A DNA stretch of 14,137 bases, taken from assembly GCA_964527925.1 (NCBI GenBank), contig CAZGQO010000024.1:1-14137 (forward strand), in the 5' to 3' direction. This stretch comes from Ch128b sp964527925 (lineage in GTDB: Bacteria > Bacteroidota > Ignavibacteria > Ch128b). The stretch's first letter is position 1. The number at the start of each line of letters is the position of its first letter. The translations under genes were made by a program, and so were the position numbers. The notes under the pieces were generated by a model. That model was not told the DNA's origin and made no database searches. It saw nothing but the letters and a program-made list of their open reading frames with translations. Of this stretch, positions 6,899 to 14,137 are shown piece by piece.

Positions 6899-8272
6899 TT
6901 AAATTGTCTTCGAATATTTCATCTCATCCTGTTTTCGTTCAATAAAACCATCAAATTTCATTGCAATGTTTCGAATTAATAATCTTCCCATCTCAGAGAC
7001 TTTGATTTTACCATCTTTGATTTCAACCAAACCTTCATTTTCCATCTCTGAAAGTGAATTAAGAGAATTTTTGAAATACTCTTTGAAATTTATTTTATAC
7101 TCATTTTCAATTTCTGAGAAATCGAGATCAAAATCGCACATAAGTTTCATGATAACTGTTCTTCTAATCTGATCATCTTCATTTAAACGATATCCTTTTA
7201 AGATTGGCAGTTTTTCATTATCAATTGCTTTAAAGTAATCTTTTTCTGTTTTGAAATTCTGAGCATAGATATTTTGCAATTGACTGATGGATGTAATCCC
7301 AAAAGCATAAAGATCACATCCGGCGTGATTTGAATAACCCTGAAAATTTCTGTAGAGTTTTTTGTTTTTCAATGCAATTGCAAGATCATCATCTGGTTTT
7401 GCGAAGTGATCCATTCCTATGAAAACATATCCGTTCGAAGTGAGCTTTTCGATTGTCAATTTCAAAATATTTAATTTTTCTTGTGGTGAAGGTAAGTCTT
7501 CAGGATGAATCAATGCCTGATGTTTTTTCATCCAGGGAACATGAGCATAGTTGAAAACTGCAAGTCGATCAGGTGAAAGTTTGATTGTTTTATCAAGTGT
7601 TTCTTCAAAAGTTTTAATTGTCTGGAAAGGCAATCCGTACATCAAATCTAAATTGATACTTTTAAAGCCAAGTTCTCTAACCCAGTTTACAACTTGCGTG
7701 GTCATTTCTTCTGGTTGAATTCTATTAACATATTTTTGAACTTTTTCATTAAAATCCTGGACACCCATGCTTATTCTATTAAATCCACTTTCTCTCAATG
7801 CAACAAGATGTTCTCTTGTTAATCCGCGTGGATCTATTTCACAGCCGACTTCTGCATCTTCTTTAAATTGAAACGATTGACGAATATATTTCATCAAAGA
7901 ATCTATTTCGTCAGGATTGAGTGAAGTAGGTGTTCCGCCACCCCAGTGAAGTTGAGCAACTTTTCGATCTGGATTTAAGTACTGTCTCAATAAATCAATT
8001 TCATTTTTAATATACTTAATATATTCACGAATTCTCTCTCGGTTTCTGGTAACAATCATATTGCAGCCGCAGAAATAACAAAGTGTATCGCAATAAGGAA
8101 TGTGAAAGTAAAGTGAAAGGTCTGGTAAGTTTTCACCATAATTTGTTTTTACAATTTCATCAACATAATCTGCATGAGTAAAACCTTCATGAAAGTGCGG
8201 AGCTGGTGGATAACTTGTATATCTTGGACCAGGCACATCATACTTCTTCAGCAAATCTAAATTAATGTTCAT
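6899..8272 (-). CDS. hemN: Oxygen-independent coproporphyrinogen III dehydrogenase (HemN)
   Basis: A radical SAM enzyme that decarboxylates two propionates of coproporphyrinogen III to give protoporphyrinogen IX without O2. The 457-residue protein has the N-terminal GPRYTSYPPAPHF typical of true HemN and the cluster motif IPYCDTLCYFCGCN. In it, Cys61, Cys65 and Cys68 bind the 4Fe-4S cluster and Cys70 completes the HemN-specific pattern. GGGTPTSL (111-118) is the SAM-binding glycine motif. The extra cysteine and the N-terminal arm argue against the HemW/HutW relatives that lack coproporphyrinogen activity. The start overlaps the hemE stop by four bases (ATGA). It commits the operon to the protoporphyrin branch, and no HemQ is present in the window. 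Confidence 0.96.
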   Translation of the reverse strand: MNINLDLLKKYDVPGPRYTSYPPAPHFHEGFTHADYVDEIVKTNYGENLPDLSLYFHIPYCDTLCYFCGCNMIVTRNRERIREYIKYIKNEIDLLRQYLNPDRKVAQLHWGGGTPTSLNPDEIDSLMKYIRQSFQFKEDAEVGCEIDPRGLTREHLVALRESGFNRISMGVQDFNEKVQKYVNRIQPEEMTTQVVNWVRELGFKSINLDLMYGLPFQTIKTFEETLDKTIKLSPDRLAVFNYAHVPWMKKHQALIHPEDLPSPQEKLNILKLTIEKLTSNGYVFIGMDHFAKPDDDLAIALKNKKLYRNFQGYSNHAGCDLYAFGITSISQLQNIYAQNFKTEKDYFKAIDNEKLPILKGYRLNEDDQIRRTVIMKLMCDFDLDFSEIENEYKINFKEYFKNSLNSLSEMENEGLVEIKDGKIKVSEMGRLLIRNIAMKFDGFIERKQDEMKYSKTI

Positions 8273-9333
8273 GATTGAACTCCTTGTAAATTCGATTTCA
8301 AAGTCTTCTCTTTAACATAAGAAATTAAAAATTTTAATTTCTCAGGATCTACATCGGGATAAATTCCATGTCCCAGATTAAAAATTAGTCCTTGATTGTC
8401 CTGAAATTCATTTAGAATTCGGTCTGCTTCATCTGCTATGAATTTTTCTGAACCATAAAGAACAGATGGATCTAAGTTCCCTTGAATTGTAACAAGTTCA
8501 CCTATTCTTGATTTAGCATCTTTCATTTCAATTGTCCAATCAATACCAACCACATCACACCCTGAGTAAGCAATTTTTTCGATAGAATGATTTGCACCCT
8601 TTGCAAACAAAATAATTGTTATATCGAAATTCGGTTTAATCTCTTCCACAATTCTAATTAAGTAATTGAGTGAAAACTCTTCAAAATGATGCGGGGAAAG
8701 TACACCTGCCCATGAATCAAAAACTTGAATTAAGTCAGCACCAGCCTTTATTTGAGCTTTTAGATAATCAATGACATTATCTGTAATCAAATTTAGAAGA
8801 TGATGTGCCAGTTCACGATTATTAAAAATGAAACTTTTTGTCTTACTAAAGTTTTTGCCCGTTCTTCCTTCAACGATATAAGTGAGCAATGTCCAGGGTG
8901 CACCACTGAAACCAATTAAAGGAACCTCATTTTGAAGTTGATTCTTGGTTAGATGAATTGCATCGAGAACATATTTCAATTCAATTTCGGGATCAAAATG
9001 TCTTAAACGATTAACTGAATGAATGTCATTTACAGGGTTATGAATCACTGGTCCTTTCCCTTCATCAATCGATAGTTCGAGTCCCATAGCTTCAGGAACA
9101 ACGAGAATATCTGAAAAAATTATTGCAGCATCGACACCAATTAATTGTACTGGCTGAATTGTTACTTCGGCTGCGAGTTCTGGTGTTTTACACAATTCAA
9201 GAAAAGAAACTCGCTCTCTAACTTTTCGATAATCTGGAAGATATCTTCCAGCCTGTCGCATTATCCAGACAGGGATTCTTTCGACCTGTTTTTTTCTTGC
9301 AGCTCTTATGATAAGGTCATTTTTTATTTGCAT
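8269..9333 (-). CDS. hemE: Uroporphyrinogen decarboxylase (HemE)
   Basis: Removes four acetate carboxyls from uroporphyrinogen III to give coproporphyrinogen III; cofactor-free and cytoplasmic. The 354-residue protein has the hallmark PVWIMRQAGRYLPDYR (21-36), with the two arginines that hold substrate carboxylates, the catalytic aspartate in IIFSDILVVP (Asp75), and the second signature GFSGAPWTLLTYIVEG (141-156). C-terminal NLGHGIYPDVDPEKLKF is also conserved. ATG 9333 lies inside the end of the tetR-hemD gene (17-base overlap) with no ribosome-binding site, so translation should depend on ribosomes finishing that gene. The stop overlaps the hemN start. Confidence 0.97.
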   Translation of the reverse strand: MQIKNDLIIRAARKKQVERIPVWIMRQAGRYLPDYRKVRERVSFLELCKTPELAAEVTIQPVQLIGVDAAIIFSDILVVPEAMGLELSIDEGKGPVIHNPVNDIHSVNRLRHFDPEIELKYVLDAIHLTKNQLQNEVPLIGFSGAPWTLLTYIVEGRTGKNFSKTKSFIFNNRELAHHLLNLITDNVIDYLKAQIKAGADLIQVFDSWAGVLSPHHFEEFSLNYLIRIVEEIKPNFDITIILFAKGANHSIEKIAYSGCDVVGIDWTIEMKDAKSRIGELVTIQGNLDPSVLYGSEKFIADEADRILNEFQDNQGLIFNLGHGIYPDVDPEKLKFLISYVKEKTLKSNLQGVQS

Positions 9334-10711
9334 AATCTTTAAAGTATTTAATTATTGCTTCAATTAGTGAGTTAAATGTTGATTCTTCTGGGATGATTGT
9401 CACTTTTATTCCATAATTTTCTATATGCTTCATTGTGGTTGGGCCAATTACAGCAATCAGTTTATCATTAAAAAAGTTTTGTGGATTTTTTATCTCAAAT
9501 ATTTTCAGAAAGTTATCAAATGTTGAGGGACTTGTGAATACATACAAATCGACATCTTTTTCGTTCAAAAGTTTGATTTCATTTTCAATATCAGTTAAGT
9601 CGGGAATATCAACATCATAAACTTCAACTCTGTGAACATCAATTCCAGCTTCTTTTAATTTTAATTGAATAATATCTCTACCGATTTTTGATTGAGGTAG
9701 TAAAACTTTTGAACCTGAAGGAATAAAATTTAATAATCCTTCTATCAATGATACACTGTTAAATTTTTCGGGAATAAAATCTACTTTTAAACCAATTTGA
9801 TTTAACCTTTCCTGAGTACTTTTTCCAATTGAAATTATTTTTTTCTGTTTTAATTCATCAAATTTTTCGAAGAGAGCCAATCTTTTAAGAAACCATTCTA
9901 CAGAATTTTTACTTGTGAAGACAACAAAATCATAGTTGTGCAAATTTTTGATTGCATCATCACAATCTTTCCAAGAAGTCGGAGGGACAATCTTCAGCGT
10001 GGTTAAAATTATAACCTCAGCTCCAAGCTTTTTAAGCTTGCCAACATTCGGATCTGATTGTCCCAAAGACCTTGTAAACAGGATGGTTTTACCATCCAGA
10101 GGAGGAGTTATGGAGAGTAAAGCTATAACAGATTCTTTTATAAATTCAAAAAGTTCTTCTCTTTCTTTAACAAGAGATTCATCATGAATCTCTTTATCAA
10201 TATTCCTCAGAACACTCGAATAAATCATTCCCAGAATAAGGTCAGAAACCAGACAAATATTCATCGGCTTAAAAATATTCTTTTCAACTCCTTCATTTAA
10301 AATCTGATATAACATTACTTTCAATCTTGTGATCTTTTCATCAATCTGGGAATTTTCCTTTAATTTTTTCCTTAATCTTGTTCTCTGAAAAATCAAAAAG
10401 AAATCTTTGTATTTCATTAAAAACATAAAAACATGTATCACAAATCCGCGTAAATCTTCAATCACTGATTCTTGAGATTTGAATTTCTTGTCCAGTTCAA
10501 AAATTAAACTGGAAAGTCTAGATAGATTTATCTCAAAGTAAATCTCATCTTTTGATTTGAAATAGTTGTAGATGGTTCCCTTTGCAATACCTGCTTTCCT
10601 GGCAACCATTTCCATATTTACTTCGTGGAAACCATATTCGCTGAAAAGCGTTGCTGCCGTATCAAGAATTAACTCTCTTTTGGAATATTTTATTTCGTTC
10701 GTAACTTTCAT
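9317..10711 (-). CDS. hemD: TetR-family regulator fused to uroporphyrinogen-III synthase (HemD)
   Basis: A 464-residue two-part protein in one uninterrupted frame. Residues about 9-56 are a textbook TetR_N DNA-binding domain, with EYGFHEVNMEMVARKAGIAK and then GTIYNYFKSKDEIYFEI. Residues about 60-200 are helical and match in length a TetR ligand-binding and dimerisation domain. Residues about 205-464 are a full-length HemD, which closes hydroxymethylbilane to uroporphyrinogen III with inversion of ring D. Its signatures are GKTILFTRSLGQ, YDFVVFTSKNSVEWF, KVLLPQSKIGRDII, VDLYVFTSPSTFDNFL and IAVIGPTTMKHI. The linker is very short. The start overlaps the hemC stop (ATGA), so the fusion sits exactly where hemD is expected. 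No internal ribosome-binding site was seen that would yield a separate HemD. It is the only TetR regulator in the window, and a palindrome lies over the operon promoter, so self-regulation is inferred. Confidence 0.95.
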   Translation of the reverse strand: MKVTNEIKYSKRELILDTAATLFSEYGFHEVNMEMVARKAGIAKGTIYNYFKSKDEIYFEINLSRLSSLIFELDKKFKSQESVIEDLRGFVIHVFMFLMKYKDFFLIFQRTRLRKKLKENSQIDEKITRLKVMLYQILNEGVEKNIFKPMNICLVSDLILGMIYSSVLRNIDKEIHDESLVKEREELFEFIKESVIALLSITPPLDGKTILFTRSLGQSDPNVGKLKKLGAEVIILTTLKIVPPTSWKDCDDAIKNLHNYDFVVFTSKNSVEWFLKRLALFEKFDELKQKKIISIGKSTQERLNQIGLKVDFIPEKFNSVSLIEGLLNFIPSGSKVLLPQSKIGRDIIQLKLKEAGIDVHRVEVYDVDIPDLTDIENEIKLLNEKDVDLYVFTSPSTFDNFLKIFEIKNPQNFFNDKLIAVIGPTTMKHIENYGIKVTIIPEESTFNSLIEAIIKYFKDYANKK

Positions 10712-11646
10712 TTCTTTTTGTAAATCTCATCAATGATTTCAGATGCACCAGCTTTCAAAAGTTGAAGTGCGAGTCTCTCACCAAGTTTTTCTGAATTCTT
10801 ATAACTTCCAGTCAATTTTTTATGAAAGCAAAGTTCACCATCAAGTGATAAAATTTTTCCTTCAATTGTAAGATGATCATCTTTAATTTTTGCATAACAA
10901 GCAATCGGCACTTGACATCCGCCGCCAAGTGTTCTTAGAAATGCACGTTCTGCTGTTGTCTCTATTTCTGTAGGGTTGTGATTAATTTTTCTTAAAACTT
11001 TAATCAGTTCAACATCATCTTTTCGACATTCAATTCCAAGAGCACCCTGACCAACTGCAGGTAAAATAACATTAACTGGAATTATGGAAGAAATATATTT
11101 TTGAAGTCCCAATCTCTCTATTCCAGCTCTCGCAAGTATAATTGCATCCCAATCAGAATTTAAAAACTTTTGAATTCGAGTTGTTACATTCCCTCTTAAG
11201 TCAAAAATCTGAAAATGTGGATTCAAATGAAGAAGCTGAGCTTTTCTTCTTAGACTTCCAGTTCCAATTTTTGAATGAGGATTTAATGACTTTAATGTTT
11301 CACCTTTTTTTCTTGAAATTAAAACATCATTGATTTTGTGACGTTTAGTTAAAGCAGCAATTATTAAATCCTCATGAATTTTAGTTTCAAGATCTTTCAG
11401 ACTGTGAACCGCAAGGTCAATCTTTCCTTCCAATAATTCATTTTCCAATTCTTTTGTGAACAAACCCTTATCACCAATTTTAGCGAGCGGAACATCAAGA
11501 ATTTTATCACCTTTTGTTTTAATGATTTTAATTTCGATTTCAAGGTGAGGAAATTTTTTAATCAATAATGATTTAACAAAGTTTGTTTGATAGAGTGCAA
11601 GTTCGCTGCCTCGCGTACCAATAGTAATTTTTTTAGTTGTCTTCAT
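10708..11646 (-). CDS. hemC: Hydroxymethylbilane synthase (porphobilinogen deaminase, HemC)
   Basis: Polymerises four porphobilinogens to the linear hydroxymethylbilane, which is handed to HemD encoded directly downstream. The 312-residue cytoplasmic protein has the N-terminal IGTRGSELALYQ, the VHSLKDL loop with catalytic Asp85, the arginine-rich GTGSLRRKAQLL, AVGQGALGIECR, and the cofactor loop LRTLGGGCQVPIACYA. Cys244 in that loop carries the dipyrromethane primer. The start codon lies inside the end of hemA (14-base overlap) without a ribosome-binding site, which suggests coupled translation. The stop overlaps the tetR-hemD start by four bases. Confidence 0.97.
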   Translation of the reverse strand: MKTTKKITIGTRGSELALYQTNFVKSLLIKKFPHLEIEIKIIKTKGDKILDVPLAKIGDKGLFTKELENELLEGKIDLAVHSLKDLETKIHEDLIIAALTKRHKINDVLISRKKGETLKSLNPHSKIGTGSLRRKAQLLHLNPHFQIFDLRGNVTTRIQKFLNSDWDAIILARAGIERLGLQKYISSIIPVNVILPAVGQGALGIECRKDDVELIKVLRKINHNPTEIETTAERAFLRTLGGGCQVPIACYAKIKDDHLTIEGKILSLDGELCFHKKLTGSYKNSEKLGERLALQLLKAGASEIIDEIYKKK

Positions 11647-12913
11647 TGTTATGGTTTTTAATGTTGAACAGTTCTTTGATAATATTCAGGCGTAGTTCTA
11701 ATTCAGTTTGACTCTCAACTGAATCGGCTGTTTTTCTAAGATAAGTTGTTGGATTATGTAAAAGTTTGTTAATTATTCTACGAGTTAAGAGTACGAGATT
11801 TTCGTGTTCTTCGGGAGAAAATTTGTTTTTGAAAAACTCAAACTCTTGCATGCGAATCTGCTCGAATTGTTCTCTGATAGATTTAATTAAAGGCGAAATT
11901 TGATGCGCATTATACCATGAGAACAACTCGATCATTTCTTCCATAATGATTTTTTTAATCTTAGGTATTTGTAGTTGTTTCTTCTCAAAGCTCTGATTTA
12001 CTATTACTTGTAGAGCATCTATATCACTATAAAAAACATTATCTAATTCACGGATTGAAGGATCAAAATCTCGAGGTATAGCAATATCAAGAATGCAGAG
12101 AGGCTGATTCTTTCGTTTAGACATAATCTTTTGAACTTCAGACTTTGAAACAAGAGGTTCAGGCGAACTCGTGGCAGAAATGATTATATCAAACTCAACT
12201 AAATGGTCTTTAAATTCAATAAATGGAATTACTTTCAAATTAAATTCACTTGCAACTTGAATAGATCTTGCTAATGTTCTATTTGTGATTGTAATATCTT
12301 TGACATTTTTCTGAAGTAAATTTTGAATAGTTAATCTGCCCGTTTCACCTGCACCTATAATTAAAACTTTTTTCTTTGATATATCTGAAAATATTTTACC
12401 AGCAAGCTGAACAGCTGCTGCACTTATTGAGGTTGGACCTTCAAATAATTCTGTCTCTGTTTTGACTCTTTTCCCAACCTTTAATGCTGATTGAAAAACT
12501 TTCTGCAGATATGTTCCTGTTGTTCCTTCTTCATTAGCTATGAAAAACGCATCCTTCACCTGTCCAAGAATTTGTTGATCACCAATAACTAAAGAATCAA
12601 TTCCAGCAGCTATGTGAAATAAATGATTGACAGCACCACAGCTAAAATAATTTCGAAAATTATCGGGATTAATTTTCTCAACTGGTTTTTTTTGAAGCAA
12701 AAATGACTGAATCTCTTTATAAGTTATATCAGGAGTTTTCGGCACAGAATAAATTTCTGTTCTATTGCAGGTTGAAATTATACAAACTTCTCTTGTTAGA
12801 TTATTCTGAAGTTCTTTTAGATAATCTCTTATGTCATTTTCTTGAATGTATAATGCTTCTCTAATTTCAATCGGTGCGGTATGATGGTTAACAGCAACTG
12901 CAAGGATATTCAT
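11633..12913 (-). CDS. hemA: Glutamyl-tRNA reductase (HemA)
   Basis: The NADPH-dependent first committed step, reducing glutamyl-tRNA(Glu) to glutamate-1-semialdehyde for HemL. The 426-residue protein opens with MNILAVAVNHHTAPIEIREA and has the nucleophilic Cys49 in ISTCNRTEIY. HIAAGIDSLVIGDQQILGQV (100-119) is the substrate-recognition signature, and VLIIGAGETGRL (183-194) starts the NADPH-binding Rossmann domain. The C-terminal helical dimerisation domain (about 310-420) is complete. It starts 17 bases after the hemX-like gene and overlaps hemC by 14 bases. As the entry point of the C5 pathway it is the usual target for feedback in other bacteria. Confidence 0.97.
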   Translation of the reverse strand: MNILAVAVNHHTAPIEIREALYIQENDIRDYLKELQNNLTREVCIISTCNRTEIYSVPKTPDITYKEIQSFLLQKKPVEKINPDNFRNYFSCGAVNHLFHIAAGIDSLVIGDQQILGQVKDAFFIANEEGTTGTYLQKVFQSALKVGKRVKTETELFEGPTSISAAAVQLAGKIFSDISKKKVLIIGAGETGRLTIQNLLQKNVKDITITNRTLARSIQVASEFNLKVIPFIEFKDHLVEFDIIISATSSPEPLVSKSEVQKIMSKRKNQPLCILDIAIPRDFDPSIRELDNVFYSDIDALQVIVNQSFEKKQLQIPKIKKIIMEEMIELFSWYNAHQISPLIKSIREQFEQIRMQEFEFFKNKFSPEEHENLVLLTRRIINKLLHNPTTYLRKTADSVESQTELELRLNIIKELFNIKNHNNEDN

Positions 12914-12930
12914 AAATTATCCATTCATTC

Positions 12931-13755
12931 TCAATAAAATTTGTGGAAACCTGTCAATAAAAGATTTAATATTGACATCGAAAAAATTGTAATCACAAAT
13001 CCAATTAAAGATAGATAAACAATTTTTCTCCCAGCCCAGTTGAATAACCAACGACCTGTAATTCCCGCAGCATAAAAAAGCCAGACTATAATTGTTGCAA
13101 CTAATTTAGGATCAAAATAAGAAGGATCTATGAATGCCTTTGGTAACCAGATAAATCCTATCATGATAGCGATTGTTAACATCACAAATCCAACAACCGC
13201 AGATGTCATACTAAGATTTTCAAGTATTTCTAAATTCGGTAATCGATTGAAAATCAATCCATACTTTTGTCTCTTAAGATTTTTATAAAGCATTAAATAA
13301 AGTAAACCATAAATTGCAGAAAAAGTGATTCCAGCATAACCTGTTAAAGCAGTAAACACATGCACCCCAAGGTAAGGACTTCTTAGAATATCTTTTACTT
13401 CTAATAAATCTTTTATATTAATTGAAGAGATAATTTGAAATATAAATGGAAGTGCAAGAATGAACATTCCTGTATTTCTTACTTCCGTTAATAATTCAAT
13501 AAGATAATATGAGACAAGAATTGCAAAAGCAAGAAGTGTAAATATCTCAAATATTGTAGTTATTGGCGGATGTTGAAATTCAATAGTTCTTAAGAGTATA
13601 TATAAGAAATGAATCAGAATGGTAAGAAATAAAACTATTCTTTTAGTAAGAGTCAGCTGCTTTTTGTCAATAAAAAAATTAATAGAATAAAGCAAATAGG
13701 CTATTCCGTAAAAGAATGGAAGAATATTATTTAATGAATGTATTAAATTTCTCAT
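12931..13755 (-). CDS. hemX: HemX/CcsA-family cytochrome c assembly-like membrane protein
   Basis: A 274-residue integral membrane protein with about eight hydrophobic segments (roughly 10-28, 38-57, 66-88, 95-112, 130-157, 183-206, 216-236, 245-268). PYLGVHVFTALTGYAGITFS carries a conserved histidine (His132), and the C-terminal tail ends in GFHKFY with His271, as in CcsA/HemX proteins. The tryptophan-rich WWD heme-handling signature of true CcsA is degenerate: only YFDPKLVATIIVWLFYA remains. This, and its place directly before hemA, fit HemX. In Bacillus subtilis HemX sits next to hemA and lowers the HemA level. It is the first gene of the operon, with a predicted leader of only about 18 bases and no clear ribosome-binding site. 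A role in cytochrome c assembly is the alternative. Confidence 0.85.
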   Translation of the reverse strand: MRNLIHSLNNILPFFYGIAYLLYSINFFIDKKQLTLTKRIVLFLTILIHFLYILLRTIEFQHPPITTIFEIFTLLAFAILVSYYLIELLTEVRNTGMFILALPFIFQIISSINIKDLLEVKDILRSPYLGVHVFTALTGYAGITFSAIYGLLYLMLYKNLKRQKYGLIFNRLPNLEILENLSMTSAVVGFVMLTIAIMIGFIWLPKAFIDPSYFDPKLVATIIVWLFYAAGITGRWLFNWAGRKIVYLSLIGFVITIFSMSILNLLLTGFHKFY

Positions 13756-13762
13756 ATTTCTG

Positions 13763-13776
13763 ACTGACTGGTCAGT
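13763..13776. promoter_or_regulatory. Putative TetR-type operator at the heme operon promoter
   Basis: ACTGAC-TG-GTCAGT is a palindrome with two perfect 6-bp half-sites around a 2-bp centre. It begins two bases downstream of the -7 box and covers the predicted transcription start, 8 bases before the hemX ATG. A bound dimer would block initiation. The TGAC/GTCA core resembles operators of known TetR proteins such as RutR (TTGACCA-NN-TGGTCAA). The fourth gene of the operon encodes a TetR domain fused to HemD, the obvious candidate ligand. No second copy was seen in the window. Confidence 0.7.
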
Positions 13777-13777
13777 G

Positions 13778-13809
13778 CAAAACTAACAAAAAAATTAATA
13801 TTTAACAAA
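13778..13809 (-). promoter_or_regulatory. Bacteroidota-type promoter of the heme operon
   Basis: On the minus strand TTTG (13809-13806) and TAGTTTTG (13785-13778) are separated by 20 bases, close to the Bacteroidota consensus TTTG-N19-TAnnTTTG. The predicted start is near 13773, giving a leader of about 18 bases. This leaves no room for a leader riboswitch or attenuator. Confidence 0.7.
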
Positions 13810-13810
13810 T

Positions 13811-13836
13811 AAAAAAGCCCTCCAAATAGGAGGGCT
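13811..13836 (-). terminator. Rho-independent terminator of the T9SS cargo gene
   Basis: Minus-strand AGCCCTCC and GGAGGGCT (13836-13829 and 13823-13816) form a perfect 8-bp GC-rich stem with a 5-base loop, followed by six T. It lies 27 bases after the stop of the upstream gene. Its T-tract ends two bases before the -33 box of the heme operon promoter, insulating the operon. Confidence 0.9.
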
Positions 13837-13862
13837 CGGGATCAAAAGTAAAACAAAGAGGC

Positions 13863-14137
13863 TTATTTCATCAAAATCATTTTCTTTGTCTGAACAAAAT
13901 TACCAGCAATAATTCTATAAATATAAGTACCGCTTGTTAATCTAGCAGCATTGAATTCATATTCATAGTAACCACTACCTAATTCCTTATTTTCCAAAAT
14001 CGTAGCTACTTCCTGACCAAGAATATTGTAGACTTTCAAAGTAACTCTTGTCATTTCTGGAAGTGCAAATTTAATTCTGGTTGTTGGATTGAATGGGTTC
14101 GGATAGTTTTGATATAATGTGTATGTCGTTGGCTTTG
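13863..14137 (-). CDS. Secreted protein with T9SS type A C-terminal sorting domain (3' end only)
   Basis: The last 90 or so codons of a gene whose start lies beyond the window. The translation shows YQNYPNPFNPTT, RIKFALPEMTRVTLKVYNI, LGQEVATI, then LTSGTYIYRI and a basic end QTKKMILMK. This is the classic Por secretion system (type IX) C-terminal beta-sandwich tag found on exported proteins of Bacteroidota, Ignavibacteria and relatives. The tag is recognised at the outer membrane and usually removed. The functional part of the protein is not visible, so its activity is unknown. The frame is open to the window edge and ends in TAA at 13863. Confidence 0.93.
   Translation of the reverse strand, partial: KPTTYTLYQNYPNPFNPTTRIKFALPEMTRVTLKVYNILGQEVATILENKELGSGYYEYEFNAARLTSGTYIYRIIAGNFVQTKKMILMK

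Noticed and set aside
10090..10125. Possible assembly error or missed stop joining two separate genes (tetR and hemD)
   Set aside because: The frame is continuous through the linker, codons on both sides read as sensible protein, and neither a stop nor a ribosome-binding site lies at the junction. The gene also overlaps both neighbours in the same way as the other operon genes.
13756..13810. Riboswitch or attenuator in the heme operon leader
   Set aside because: The predicted leader is only about 18 bases. The nearby hairpin at 13816-13836 lies upstream of the promoter and terminates the previous gene.

Overview
The window is dominated by one long minus-strand operon that encodes a complete protoporphyrin-type heme pathway from glutamyl-tRNA to heme. 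The sequence is AT-rich. The right edge holds a type IX secretion (T9SS) type A sorting tail with a YQNYPNPFNPTT motif. Two promoters match the Bacteroidota pattern TTTG-N19/20-TAnnTTTG. Together these suggest the Bacteroidota/Chlorobi group, most likely an Ignavibacteria-like lineage. That placement is inference.

Right edge (13756-14137): the 3' end of a secreted T9SS cargo gene, a rho-independent terminator, then the heme operon promoter. A near-perfect palindrome (13763-13776) sits at the predicted transcription start.

Heme operon (13755 down to 1216), in transcription order: hemX/ccsA-like membrane protein, hemA, hemC, a tetR-hemD fusion, hemE, hemN, hemH, hemG (hemY type), hemB, an aldo/keto reductase, hemL. 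Most junctions overlap or are separated by a few bases, which implies translational coupling. HemA and HemL make 5-aminolevulinate. HemB, HemC and HemD make uroporphyrinogen III. HemE, HemN, HemG and HemH carry it through coproporphyrinogen III and protoporphyrin IX to heme. The standout is the 464-residue protein at 9317-10711, in which a complete TetR-family repressor is fused to a complete uroporphyrinogen-III synthase. Combined with the operator-like palindrome over the operon promoter, it suggests that the operon is controlled by one of its own enzymes.

Left part (1-1150): a tRNA-Ser(GGA) gene with encoded CCA and its own Bacteroidota-type promoter. On its 3' side lies a gene-free stretch of about 370 bases holding a second, interrupted copy of the tRNA 3' end, several hairpins and a G-rich block. 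Beyond it are a small XRE regulator and the start of a type III restriction-modification Mod gene with an in-frame amber stop at a position that I recall as Trp in relatives. This looks like an accessory island integrated at the tRNA.
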